A DNA stretch of 64,000 nt from Adineta vaga (lineage: Eukaryota; Rotifera), in NCBI GenBank assembly GCA_021613535.1, contig CP075493.1:62001-126000 (forward strand), written 5' to 3'. Position 1 is the first letter of the stretch. Every line of letters starts with the position of its first letter. Shown here one piece after another: positions 22,882 to 35,000 of the stretch. The notes under the pieces were generated by a model. It worked only from the letters and a program-made list of their open reading frames with translations, had not been told where the DNA came from and did no database searches. The position numbers were made by a program, and so were the translations under genes.

Positions 22882-23738
22882 AGTATTCAATCTCTCAAGC
22901 CCAATATCGATTGATGAAGGTGAAAGTCTATTAATTCAAGCTCCATCTGATTATGATCGTATTTATTGGTGGTGTGATGATAATGAAGAACTTCCAAGAA
23001 GTCTATATCAAGTTGGTAATAGTTTGGAAATTTTAAAAGCAACTTCTGATCATAATCGGGAACATATCATTGTCAGTTGTACAAACATGATGGTACAAGT
23101 GAACAGATTTCATATGAAATTCGGGTGCGACGTAGTCAAACATCTTAGAGAGAGATTAATAAACGAAAAAAGAAACAAAACTTCATTTTCATTTTATTTC
23201 GTCTTCTGTTTTACGTAGTCAACCGAAAATATACTGTTAAATCGACATTGAATATCGTGATTTCAAACAGTTTCTTTTTTTTTCTTTTGTTTTGAATAAT
23301 AAATTCTGACTGGAATAATCATTTCATTAACATCTGATAAAATATGTTATAACAACTATATCGATATTGCAATTTGTTTCAGTAATAGAAAGTATTAGTG
23401 AACATAAGCATAAACATAAAAATCACTGTTCAGAAGCATCCTCTACCATTCTTAACCAGAGATGGTCGAGTGAAAAAACTTGATCTTGAAAAAGGTTGTG
23501 ACACACGAATTTGTGATTGGATTGATGGTCATATGACTTTCGATGATGTTCATCATCAACTTCTCACTGTTTTCGCTTTCAATAAGATGATATTTAATCA
23601 AATACAATATATAATATCTCTATTTCTATTTAGCAAATAGATGACTCTATACCAACAGATAAAAACAATCAATCACTTCTAGCTGTGGAGAATGAACTAG
23701 AAGATAATATTTCAGAAAACATCATCCTAGAATGTTAA
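22882..23738 (+). pseudogene. Ig-like domain gene fragment with short introns
   Basis: From 22882 the frame reads ISIDEGESLLIQAP, then IYWWCDDNEELP, then LYQVGNSLEILKATS and HIIVSCTN. This is the spacing of an Ig I-set domain (strand B, Trp core, strand E, Cys of strand F). A one-base loss near 23090 seems to separate this from the strand-G-like ISYEIRVRRS in the next frame, so it may be broken. A second coding block at 23398-23558 (VKKLDLEKGCDTRICDWIDG) joins by a plausible 75-bp intron (GTTTTCGC...TATTTAG) to a final exon at 23634-23738 ending in TAA. Whether the two blocks belong to one gene is unclear. Function unknown, no start exon found. Confidence 0.35.
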
Positions 23739-25076
23739 TTTATTTCTAGATAAAAATATCTCAAATAATCTTTATCCCATTTAGAATATTTATTTATAAT
23801 ACAAGTAAAGATATGATACAGAAATATTCGTGAATTAATCAATCATCGATCTATGATGGAAGAAGGTTGTTATTAGTAGTGAAAAATCGATCCAATAGAA
23901 AACTTAATAGGCAATGATTATTATCGACAATACTCTATCGTTATTAAACAAAGATGATATCATATGACCGATAAAAGAAAATTTTAAATTTATTGAACAA
24001 GAGTTACCACGTATCTCTTAAGAATGAATTCCACTTATTTTGGATATGATTTGCACAGGATTATTAGACTCTATCTACAATCTATAGCATATAGTGGAGC
24101 AAAAACTGAAAATGACATTTGAGATTAAAGTTTGATAATAATTAAAATAACAACAACAATACTGAATATTCAATGTATAAAGTCATTTTAGAAAAATGAT
24201 GTCTAATTTAATTATAAAGAACTTCATAACAGTGGTGAATAAAAAATTAAATATTATTAAAATTAAATGAATGACTAAATTTCTATAATGATTTTATGAA
24301 ACGAGCCGAATATTCTTAGTTTTTAAGAGCGGTGAAACAAGAACCATAAACATTAGAAATTATTCATTATGAAAAATTTTGATATACGTTTCTCACTCTA
24401 ATACTATTGTAAATTTGTTATCAGACAAAAGAACGGTTTACTCCCGATTCGGACGGAATCGTCCCTTCTCATTTGTGTCCTTTTCTCATTTCGGCTCCTA
24501 GCATTTGGATCTTTATTCATTTATGTGTTTTTAATGAAAAGAAATTGCGTATTTAGTGTTCCTCTTCGTGATTAGTCATAGATAGAAAACTGTCTCGAAT
24601 ATTCATTGGTAGAAATGAATTTATATAATAGTCCAGTTTGACCACATGATGAGTCATCAACTATTCTGTATATAAACAAATATATTCTAGCAAAAAACGA
24701 ACAACAAAACAAATGGAATTTACAAGTACAAATCGTACAGCAATTCTTCTTAAGAGGCGTTCCACGAAAAAACCAAAATTTTTCTAAAACATGGGGGTCA
24801 ACGGATTTGGGATCTGGCCCCATAGGAAGCTAGGCACTATTGACCCATATATGAATCCGAAATATTATGGTCTGAAGATTTACTTTAGGAGAGTTAGGGT
24901 ATGTCGAACGATTTCACCCTCAAACATGAGATGAAAAATGAGCAAAATGATGTTTTTTTTTCTTATGAATTTTTTTCATATAAATTTTCCTCTGAGAAAA
25001 TTGAGTCATATACCAATCGATAGAGCTTGACTTGCTCTACAAGAGGGTATATATGGGATCTTTTTATAGCGTTAAG
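23739..25076. other. Gene-free AT-rich stretch
   Basis: No gene recognised. The frame 24572-24823 (minus) is featureless. Confidence 0.35.
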
Positions 25077-25146
25077 ATGGGTGTGGGTGTCCTGTTATTT
25101 TGTGCCCACGCATACTCTGCTACAAACTCTCACCCACATCCACAGC
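25077..25146. repeat. Opposed telomere-like words
   Basis: GATGGGTGTGGGTGTCC at 25077-25093 and CTCACCCACATCCACAGCC at about 25128-25146, again facing in opposite directions as at 17006-17187, only shorter. Confidence 0.4.
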
Positions 25147-25309
25147 CTCAGCCTCAAGATATAACAATTATTCAACATGAAACAGTATACTGATCAAAAT
25201 TCAAATTTTACTAATCAAAGTACAATTTCTACTAATCAAAAATAAATTTTCTACTGATCAATAAATCAAACTGATCATTCACAAAAAAATACTGATCATT
25301 TAAATAAAA

Positions 25310-26037
25310 GCCTTTATTTATTATGTTCATCAATAATTAGATTATTAATAACGATTTTATTTATCTTTATACACAAATTTCAATATTATCATTAAATCAT
25401 TCATTCTTATAAACAAGTCAATGTTATTCATTAGATTTTCTTCTTCGAATTTATATCTTCATATGTATCAATGGAAAGAACAATAACAGTTATTCAAAGT
25501 ATTTGATTTGTGAAAAATAAAAAGTATACAATTCGTTAAAAAATTTATAATTTTTCTTTTATTATTCACTATTTTAACATCAATTCATAATCCAATTTAT
25601 CGACATTTATTTCAAGAAGAAAATGAAAATGATAATAATAAAATAATAATATGGTGTATTGTCAATTATTCTTTGAAATTACAAATTTATAATCCAATAA
25701 TAAATACATTTCATTTTTATTATTCTATTTCTTATTAATTTTATTTCATCAATTATTTTAATAACAAAAACATCTCATCAACAATTTATTCTTCATAAAA
25801 ATCGATCTTATAAAGATATGTTACATGAGAAAATTGGAGAACATCAACATTTATTGGTTGCATCTGTTATTTTAATTATTCTTGCTTTACCACGTTTAGT
25901 TCTATCCTATGTATCGAAATGGATGAATTCAACAAGAGATTCATGAATATTTCTTTGTGATTATTTTATTTCATTTATTCCACCAATGATTACTTTCCTT
26001 ATCTTTGTTTTACCATCGAAATTTTACAGAATATTAT
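25310..26037 (+). pseudogene. 7TM receptor (rhodopsin-like) pseudogene
   Basis: Relic of a chemoreceptor-like GPCR, readable only by changing frame several times. About 25448-25500 encodes SSYVSMERTITVIQSI (end of TM3 and the DRY-equivalent). 25520-25625 encodes FIIFLLLFTILTSIHNPIYR (TM4 and extracellular loop). 25650-25790 covers TM5 (IINTFHF, IILITKTS). 25840-25920 covers TM6 (LLVASVILIILALPRLVLSY). 25945-26037 covers TM7 (FISFIPPMITFLIFVLPSKF) and ends in a stop. An in-frame TGA occurs at about 25947 (DS*IFLC). Several frameshifts upstream confirm decay. The TM7 wording is characteristic of a large bdelloid receptor family, as I remember it. Confidence 0.7.
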
Positions 26038-26608
26038 AATAAACATAAACTAAAAATCTGGTGAAAATGGAAGTTTGATGATTTCTTCTTTGTCTGTACT
26101 TTTTATTGTTTTCTTAATAAATTAAAAATAATAATAAAAACAAGAAAATGTTCAATCATGTTTTGAATTGAGGATAAACATGATAAAATATGAATATGTT
26201 ATGTTTTTTTCTTCTCATTTTTGAAATATAGATCGGTTATTTGTTCTTTTATAAGTAAAATAATTTGTAAAAATATTAATAATATCCATCAGACAGATAT
26301 AACTGTTATAAAATTTGTTATGAACACTTTGATGAAAAAGGAATTGATCAGTACGCAAAGCTTATTCTATCTCACAACAACGATATAAAATATACTTTCT
26401 GCGTAACGAATTACTACTTTTATTCCTACATGTCAATAATAAAGAAAATACCAACACGTTGTTGTCTTATCAATACATATACTGACATAATTATTTTTTA
26501 TAGATATGTCTTTTTTTTTTTGTATTAGATTTTACAAGGCTAAACAATGTAAAGAGTAACTAGAATGATAATTAACATATTGAATAAAGTTTAGTTGATA
26601 ATCAAATC
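26038..26608. other. Spacer between GPCR relic and FG-GAP gene
   Basis: AT-rich, nothing recognised. It contains the presumed 3' flank of the minus-strand gene that ends at 26609. Confidence 0.4.
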
Positions 26609-28273
26609 TTAATTTTGTAAAAGAACTGTAACATTATTTGAAGTATAATTTGGAACAATTATATCCGGTTTATTATCATTGTTTATATCAATTACGATTA
26701 TGTAAAAGGGCGCATTACCGACATTGTAAGTCATTTCAGATGAAAAGGTACCATTTCCTTGATTATAAAGAATACTAATAGTATTAGAATCAGTATTTGC
26801 AGCAATAATATCTGGTTTATGATCTCCATTTAAATCAACAACTGATACAGAATGTGGTTGTGAACCAACATTGTAAGTAATTTGAGATGAAAAAGTACCA
26901 TTACCTTGATTATAAAGAATACTAGTAGTATTTGCACCATTATTTGAAGTAATAATATCCAATTTATTATCTTCATTTATGTCGACAACTGCTAATGAAT
27001 ATGGATTGGAACCAACAGCATATTTAACTGATGTAGAAAAATTGCCATTTCCTTTATTGAAAATAATATTTGTAGTGTTACTAGACGATATTGCAATAAT
27101 ATCAAGTTTTTTATCATCATTAATGTCAGCGACGACTAAATAACGTGGTAAATTACAAATTGTGTAATTTCCTTGAATATAAAATGTTCCATTGCCTAAA
27201 TTTAAGAGTATAACAGCAGTTCCAGCATTAAATGTAGTAACAATAATATCAGTTTTATTATCATTATTTATATCAGCAGTAGTTATTGAAAATGGTCTAT
27301 TATTTATTGTATAATTATTTTGAATATAAAAATTTCCATATCCTGTATTAAAATAAACAGTAATGATATCAATACTATTATCCATATTAACATCACATGT
27401 TGTTAAAAAAAAATGGAGATGCACCAGTTGGGTAAGTTATTTGTGTATTAAATGTTCCATTACCTTTATTATAAAGAATACTAAAGGTATTCGCCGCCTT
27501 ATTTGCCACAATTATATCTAATTGATTGTCATTATTAAGATCAGCAACGGCAATTGAATATGGTCCGCTTCCAACTGCATAAGTTGTTTGATTATAAAAT
27601 GCACCATTAAATGTCGTTGTTGATGTTGACGATGTTGATGTCGACGTAGTAATTGGTTCTATTATATGTAGAAATTAGACAAAAATAAGAAATATATATT
27701 GAAAATGAGTTTCTTTATCTATAAAGAATAGCTGCAATTCTTCGATAAAAACAAAAACTTCAAAGCACAAAACTGTGTTATTTTTTGTGCAAAATTCATA
27801 TGAGATTTCCTGAAAACTTTGTTTCTCTCTAATAGATTTCAGACTATAAAATTTCATCTGGAACTACGAGAATACTGGCAATAAATGATGAACACTAAGA
27901 TTTTTTCAATCTTTATCATTGTATTTAAACAAACCTGATGGTACTCGTGTTCCATCTTTGACTATCATAGTAATCATTCCTGTGCTTGCTTGTAAATCAG
28001 TACTTGGATCCAGTGTATCAGAAAAAATTGACATCTAGAAGTTGATAATTGAAAATTAATCGATTTGCATTGAGTATAATATAAACATTTTGTTTGACAT
28101 TGACGAACATTCGAAACAGTAACAGTAGAAAATGGTAAACATGTTGTTGTAGCACATTGAAATTGCCATCCATTCATAATAGACATTTTGAATGATGTCA
28201 TATCTTGTGTTTCTATTTGTTTCAATATAATAAACAGAATCAATATTGATATTTTCATGGAAATCATAATCAA
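26609..28273 (-). pseudogene. Secreted PAN/Apple + FG-GAP (VCBS) repeat protein, two frame breaks
   Basis: Two exons. Exon 1 (28273-27935) has a signal peptide (MKISILILFIILKQIETQ) and a Cys-rich PAN/Apple-like module (CATTTCLPF, CQTKCLYYTQCKSI, SRCQF). Exon 2 (27658-26609) starts with a Thr/Ser linker, then about seven beta-propeller blades, each with a Ca-binding DxNxDxxxDI core (DLNNDNQLDI, DINDDKKLDI, DLNGDHKPDI). The intron is 27934-27659 with GT-AG ends. Such proteins are likely extracellular adhesion or recognition factors. Two single-base changes in T runs break the frame: one near 28034 (T6 where T7 is needed) and one at 27407-27415 (T9 where T8 is needed). Everything else is open, so either a very young pseudogene or homopolymer sequencing errors. 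Confidence 0.8.
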
Positions 28274-28338
28274 TCTGGCCGTAATTTCTATGATAAAAGA
28301 GAATTTGTTTAATTAAAAGTACAACTCAAAACAGAAAC

Positions 28339-28650
28339 TACCCAGGACGATGGTTCCACAGGACGGATCCGCTTGGAACCTCCAGGATCCTATAGTCTTT
28401 CCGGCTCTTTCCTGCAGGTTCCATACGGGAAGACCAAGGAACCCGCCGGAACTTAAAAGGGAACATGGAAGCAGTATTCCCAAAGGTACTTCGCGGAACA
28501 GGAACCCTTTATATCCCATTTCCTCCCACCGCAGGAACTCCACTGGAAACGAATAGTGACCCATCGGATACGACCGGAACGATTATAGGAACCCGCCGGG
28601 AATGACCGGATATACTTTCAGCAACGGACGGAAATACACCGTATCCTATA
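28339..28650. repeat. GC-rich GGAACC island A
   Basis: An abrupt GC-rich block in AT-rich surroundings, made of GGAACC, GGATCC, CCGGAAC and CCGCCGG words. It starts CCCAGGACGATGGTTCC, matching the inverted end of island C (56440-56754). No matching right end is seen, so it may be truncated. The long frames on both strands (28313-28564 minus, 28350-28556 plus) come from the composition, not from a gene. Confidence 0.65.
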
Positions 28651-28737
28651 TAACACAAACACATTTTCGTTATATAAATTTATCACATGAATCATGTTAC
28701 AAAATACTTCACTAGTTGACCTCTGCTTCTCGCCTAC

Positions 28738-28896
28738 GATTTTTCGTGATTTACCGTCAAAATCCAAGAAATCCTCGTTGATTTCGGTTGGATTTTTCGT
28801 GATTTACCATCAAAATCCAAGAAATCCTCGTTGATTTCGGTTGGATTTTTCGTGATTTACCATCAAAATCCAAGAAATCCTCGTTGATTTCGAATG
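28738..28896. repeat. 53-bp tandem repeat, three copies
   Basis: Units start at 28738, 28791 and 28844 with GATTTTTCGTGATTTACC and continue through TCAAAATCCAAGAAATCCTC and GTTGATTTCG. They are almost identical; copy 1 has CCG for CCA. Confidence 0.9.
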
Positions 28897-29957
28897 GATG
28901 TCTGGTGAGTTAGCCTAAAAATCCTCATGGATTGAATATAGCGAACGAATATCGGGAGCGATTTGGTGCAAACTTCAAGAAGAGATGCACATTGAAAAGT
29001 CCGAGTAAATACTCATATATATATAGAACTTCTACTTCAAAACAAAACGGTGAATAGGTATTGGCGCATCAATCGGCATAAATCGGATGTAAATTAGATT
29101 GTGTCTCAATCTGTAATATAGATAAAAGTCAGTAGAAAGACGTATGTATATAGGACTGGTACCGAAAAACAGAAGGGTATACGGATGTTGAATGGTGAAT
29201 AGAATTCGTATGATAATTTGATTGCTATTTAAATGTTGGAAAGAGATTGGTATATAGCATTGTTTTGGGTAGCATTCATTGACACTATGATGTATAATGA
29301 AAGTTAGATGGAACGCTGATTGGAATTAGTATAATTATATGAAGGTTTTTGTAAATAAATTATACGTAAGACATATTTTGTTGCCAAACATAGGGAAACG
29401 AGTAGGCTGATCCAGTAAAATGATTTTCACGGTGGGGTCATGGTATCGAATAAATTGGCAATAACAAAGTCTAAGTCGTTCTGAGAAGCAGAAATTTTGT
29501 TGAATTGGTATGGTGACTTATTTTTATAAATATGCCTTTGAATTGGTATTGTAATGGACAGACATCTATTGATTATTTATTTGGAATTTTCTTGTACAAT
29601 ATGGAAATAATAGGTTTGCTTTATAAATTACTAGCTGCAAATAATTGTTTTTATGGATTAGAAAGTTTGGGTATGATGAGTGATGACGCACCTCTATTAT
29701 TAAGTCGCAAACGAATCACTGATGACTTTAGCTGGATTTATCGTCTATATCCAGGACATCGTATTCTCTTATGATGATTTTTCCTTTATTCATTTCGAAT
29801 ACTCTCTCGATGTGCGTTCGTAGTCCTTTCACTCGTATATATTAACTAAGAAACACGATAAAATCAGTCGAAAATCACTATTCAAATCATTCCCTCATTG
29901 AATAGTACTGATCGATATAAAATCGAATCGAATAATATTATGAATGTAAAATTTTAG
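28897..29957. other. Upstream region of the BEN-like gene
   Basis: Mostly without features. The frame 29532-29774 (80 aa; KRITDDFSWIYRLYPGH) could supply a first exon for the gene that follows, using a weak GTATTC donor at 29760, but I cannot support this firmly. Confidence 0.25.
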
Positions 29958-31036
29958 ATTGTTTTTATCGTGTTACTCGGTTTGTTCTAATATCTCGAAG
30001 AAAAAGTCTCCTTGGAAAACGAAATGAACTAAGAAGAATTATTGATCAAAATGGTAAATTTTATACTTTATTTCTCTGGTTATGTTGTATGGAGTTTTAG
30101 ATCGTGCACAAGATGAAAATTCGTCACTATCAATCGACAATAAATTAAATGGGAATCACAATATTCCTTTTATTGAAAGCAAGGAAGAACAAATTAATTC
30201 AAGCATGAATAATGCTGTTTCACCAATACAAGGAATTGATTTTCAAGGTGCACAAATAAAAACCGATTCAGCTTTGAAGAATATTTCCAATATCAAAATG
30301 GAAACTAAACCATATCTAACGGATCTGAATACAACAAGTAATATATTAACAAATATGACTTGATTTATTTTGTAAAAGGATTGAACATCATATATAAACT
30401 TAGATCCTGAACCTATTGTCGGCCAAAAACGATCTGCTGATGAATTGCATTACATCAACACGGATTATGTAAACGAACTCGATCTTCCACAATTGAAACG
30501 ATTTTGTATGAACTTACAAGCTCGAGTTATTCGATTAGAAGCAGCATGGATACGTATATTAATAATTGAAAATCTTTTTTATATGATTCAGATTCATGTA
30601 TTTAGCATCTGTTGAAGATGTCGAGATCGTTCAAAATACTTTGAATGATATGTTTGAAGGTGTCAATCGATGTGGTATTGTTTTGGACAATAACAAAAAC
30701 ACCATGAATGCAATGAAATTATTAAATATTGACAACGATGGAATGATCAAATTGAACAAAGCAACTGCTACAGCAATAGCTCGATCGTTAATTAAGCACA
30801 AATTTCCTAATCCACCGATCAACTTCAAATTGGTCGATGTCGACACAGAAATTATTGATGCCATACTATGTAAGTGCGATTTTGATGTTTTCATCATTTA
30901 TCTACATGACATTTGTTCTATAGTATTGTCCAAACTAGCACATCCAAATGACATGTCATCAGCTGCCAAAATACGTCGCGCTATCAGCAATTATTTTGCG
31001 ACGATGACGTACAGAAAAAAACTTAATAATGTTTAA
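29958..31036 (+). CDS. BEN-like domain protein, 5' end not found
   Basis: Five exons fit by eye: 29958-30053, 30101-30337, 30404-30553, 30606-30869 and 30924-31036, with 47-66 bp GT-AG introns and phase kept throughout, giving about 286 residues plus a missing first exon. The N-terminal part is basic (SRRKSLLGKRNELRR), followed by a polar linker, a short helix (LKRFCMNLQARVIRLEAAWI), and a C-terminal helical domain (TATAIARSLIKHKFPNP, DTEIIDAI, KIRRAISNYFATM). That domain has the spacing of a BEN domain (DNA/protein-binding, found in chromatin factors and DNA-virus or transposon proteins). A similar gene lies on the other strand at 32966-34788. The BEN call is a pattern judgement, not a computed match. 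Confidence 0.6.
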
Positions 31037-32965
31037 TACATGCATTAAAGAATAAAAATAGGACCTTTTATGAAAACGATGAGAAGTAGTCCTTCTCTAA
31101 ATATTGACACAAATACGTTTTTTTTATTCAAGTTGTTTAGTTTTTTGTTCATTGTGTGGTTGACCTTCTTCTGCTGAAATCCAATTTTCTTTATATTCAA
31201 GTTGTTCATACAGAAGCATGTCTATGATCTTTATCATTCTTCTGTCTTTTTATGTACTCAAAAAGTGAGTACACTACTAGAATCGGTCAGTGTGTCCGGC
31301 CGTTTACACGATAACTCTTCAGAACTACATTTGTTCGATCTAAAATTTTCGTGCAGAAAATTGCTTCATCAATATCTCGGTCGAGTTCGAAGATGAGAAT
31401 GATCTCTCGAGAAATGGCTGAGTTATCGAAAAAATAGTCATTTTTGACCAGACCATCCCTGAGGGGGGATACAGGGTTTTTTGAAAAAAACATTTTCTCT
31501 GAAAATTTTTTAAAACATGTATGAATCGACTCAGTTTTTAACGCTGATTCCGAATCTGATATTGGTTTTGAGTCAAATCGTAGTTTACTAATGAAAAAAT
31601 GCTTAAAAATGGTCTCAAAATGCGCAAAAACTGTATTTTAACATCGAATTGCCTAAATACGTTTGGTATGATCTGTAGTTTGGGAGTTTCCCAAATGCTT
31701 GGTTTTGTAGCTAGTCGGAACGACTATCAAAAGAGAAAAACCTGATCTCCAAACCTATTGATATTGATGATCTATTACGAAAATGCTGATATGTGTATCT
31801 ATCATAGATCTTTTATAGATTCATGAGGTTGCATATGACCGTTATTCCGATAGATTCCAATACAAAAATTCATTCATAACTCAACATGAAATATCTTGCT
31901 CATTGAAAAATTTCTCGTGGTAATTCTGATGCGTAGACATTCTAGAATGGTCCATCTCTCCCATACACTTTTTGCAGTACACATAACTCTCGGATAAAAT
32001 CCGAAGTTTCCCCATTTATTTTATTTGTTTTTATTCATATGAACATGTTATCCTAGAAGTTATATCTTCTTTTCGATTATTGTTTAATTTCACTCTTGCG
32101 ATTTACTTTTTTCTTCCATGTTTGTATTAAGACGTGTTATTTATTCTCTTGAAAATTCAACTTTTATGAAACAAATCAATCATGATGTCGAATAAAACAA
32201 AGATGTAACACGACAACATAAAAATTTCATCATTTTTCTCCTAGAATTTGCTTTGTTCTTTTCAAACTATATGTCTGATTTATCAACTCTAAAGAATTAG
32301 AATATTTATAAAAATAATCGCCTCTGTTAAGGATGAATAGAATAAATCATTAAACTCGTTAAAACATGACTTACAATATTCGAAAATAATGAAAAAAATT
32401 ATGGTTATGATATAAGTTTCTTTTATATCATATTGTCACAAGAATAGGTGACGAGATTAGTTTATTCCTGGTTAAAAAATCATCTCACCTTTTTAATTAA
32501 AAAGATCGTTCCAAATAATTATACTAATCATATATTTTATAAGAAAGAAAATTTATTGTTCTGAAAAGCCACTATTTTTTCTATTGGTACATTGGTTTTC
32601 ACAATGGTATTTGTTGAAAGAATATTGCTTCATTAAGATGTAAACGAAATGATTTGATAATAAAAAACATTTCGTTAGGTACATGAGAATATTGAAAATT
32701 CTTTGAAAAATGACATTTAATTTGATAATGGAAGTCCGAATAAGTTAATCTAATCGTCAATGAATTTACAAATTTGATGTAACCAACGCAAGAAATACGA
32801 GTAGTGCTTCACAATTTAATAAAGTAAAAATGATTTTTTTCAGTAAAACAATAATTGAACTATATAAGATAATCATAAGAACGAAGAAGAGAAAAGAGAA
32901 GAACAAAGATTTCAAAAGAAGTTATTTGGTCCATCTGAACTAAGTATATTGATATAATTGAACTA
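31037..32965. other. Gene-free interval between the two BEN-like genes
   Basis: Convergent 3' flanks. 31200-31990 looks like non-coding mobile DNA (long G/C-balanced text with CTCGAGAAATGGCTGAG and CCCTGAGGGGGGATACAGGG). No reading frame or terminal repeat could be established. 32000-32960 is AT-rich with nothing recognised. Confidence 0.35.
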
Positions 32966-34788
32966 TTACTCTGCACATTGGTTATCCATCGTTTCTTGAT
33001 TATCATCTGAAACTGGTTGTGCCATGTTTTGCTGAATTTGGAAATAAAAGTGTTTTTATAATAAAATCATCACAGCATGTTTTCAACAGTTACCTTTGAC
33101 TTTCGTTCTTGACAACAAATTCTTCTCCGGCATTCTCTCCTTCGCTCCTCGTATAAAAAATTAGATAATTTCGCACGTAATATGTCATTAAAACATTGTT
33201 CCATGAGTACCGAATCTAATCGAAATTTAATACGAATTGCTTCTATAATTACATTTAAATTGATTGAAGAAATATAATCAAAAGATTCACCAGATATTTT
33301 TACCAATTAAAATGTTAAATCTTTCATGATCAAGCGATGGTCGACGAAAATGTTCTCTTTCTGGTGGAAGAATATGTGTTTTAAGTTCTTCCTGAGAGAA
33401 CAAAATTTTTAAAGTTCGTCTAGCAAAATCGATAATATCTTTCGCTGGTGTATGTAACAAGTTTCTGCTTCCATACATCTAAATGGTCGAAAGCAACAAG
33501 TTTTCGTTTGACTTGAGAAGCAATTTATATTACATACGTATTCGGAAGGGAAATTTTCACCATTTTCATTTCTATATTGATCTAAAACTTTGGAACTCTA
33601 TGAAAGAAAAAGTAAGCTAGTTTCATTTATCATAACTATCGTATCATTCTAAACCTGAATGTAATTGCTCTCGCAATAAAACGCAAATTTTCTTTCCATT
33701 CGTTTAAGTGTTTTGTTGATCATATTTTGTTGGAGAATCATTTGATTTTCAATACGATTTAATGAATCTAATTATGAGAAACAGGCAAAATCAAATAAAT
33801 TTGAAAGGCATTAAGGAGATTATTACCATTTGAATTTGTTTCATTATCAATTAATAGATCTGAATCACAAATTCTTTGTTTATTTGGTTGGACTTGATTA
33901 TATAGAGCTTTCAAAAGGAATATTATTATTTTACAAAAAATACTCACAATTTGTATTGTCTACACGTTGTCGTTTAGGCTTACTATCATTTACAACAGTT
34001 TGCTTTCGTTTTGTTTTATTCGTGCTTGATTGATGTTTTTGTTTCGAGGTGGTAGTTGGACGAGTAATACGATCATCTCCAAAATCAACATCTAAATTAC
34101 GAAGAAATAAAGTGTGGATTATTTGCGTTTGATGAAAAATGCCAAAGAATAAAATAATGAGTAGGAAAACGTCGAAAAAAGAAAATACCCGTGGAATTTT
34201 TCTTTTTCTTTTCTCAACGTTTTCTTATATATTTTTATTTTACGTACCTTCTTCATTTGGTTGAAGATTAACACGAGATGCGTCACATAAAATAGTTTGA
34301 TGGTTAAATGAAGATATATCATGTACTGAATCGTCCTCTTGAACATTAATCAAGTAATCATTTCCATCAATCATACCATTATTAAAAGTTTTGACTAAAA
34401 CTTAACTAATAAATATTATATAGATACTAAAGCAGGATACTCACAACGTGTATTTTCAACAGAATCTTGTTGAGAATTTCTTGTTATCTTTCTTTGTTTT
34501 GTTTCGCAACACTCCAAAGTTCCTACAAGTAGATCGTTAATTGATTGGCAAATGTAAGAACAATTAAAAATACTACCTGAAGTAATAATTGTTGCGACTG
34601 TCTTTTTACCGTGAATATTTAATGTAGCCTTATTACCGGATATGTTGTAAATACTGCTGTAGAGAGCTATATTATATGAATTAGTAGATTCGAAATGTAG
34701 TAAAAAAATGACTCGGTCGATCAAATTGATCACTAGGTGAAAGCCTTGTAGGTGGTCGAATAACACGTTTTTCTCGTTGTGTACTCAT
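32966..34788 (-). CDS. BEN-like domain protein (second copy), ~370 aa
   Basis: About ten small exons with GT-AG introns keep one frame. Start ATG at 34788 (MSTQREKRVIRPPTRLSPSD). Introns include 34712-34667 and one starting at 34576. The end is QNMAQPVSDDNQETMDN... with TAA at 32968-32966. Middle exons are acidic, then strongly basic (KTKRKQTVV, SKPKRQRV), a likely nuclear signal. A coiled-coil-like exon follows (DSLNRIENQMILQQNMINKT), then the helical BEN-like part (TPAKDIIDFARRTLKILFSQ, HFRRPSLDHERFNILI, EAIRIKFRLD). It starts 213 bp downstream of the Tnp2-type transposase gene on the same strand and may belong to the same element. No break seen, so probably functional. The BEN assignment is by pattern. 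Confidence 0.65.
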
Positions 34789-35000
34789 TTATAAAATATT
34801 TAATCTATAAAAAAAGATCCGATGATGAAAGACAGATAGAACAATAATGTTCTAAGTATGTTAAAATATACGTAAAAACATATTTAATTACTAGTGATTC
34901 ATATCTTAATTGATAACATCTTAGTATCATACATGTTGACATCGAAAAAACATTACATTTTATCAGTATATCTGAAGAGAACACCATACTTTATTCGTTT

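Noticed and set aside
28313-28564. Open frames on both strands at 28.3-28.6 kb and 40.5-40.8 kb
   Set aside because: GC-rich word repeats lack stop codons by composition. Both strands are open, so not evidence of a gene.
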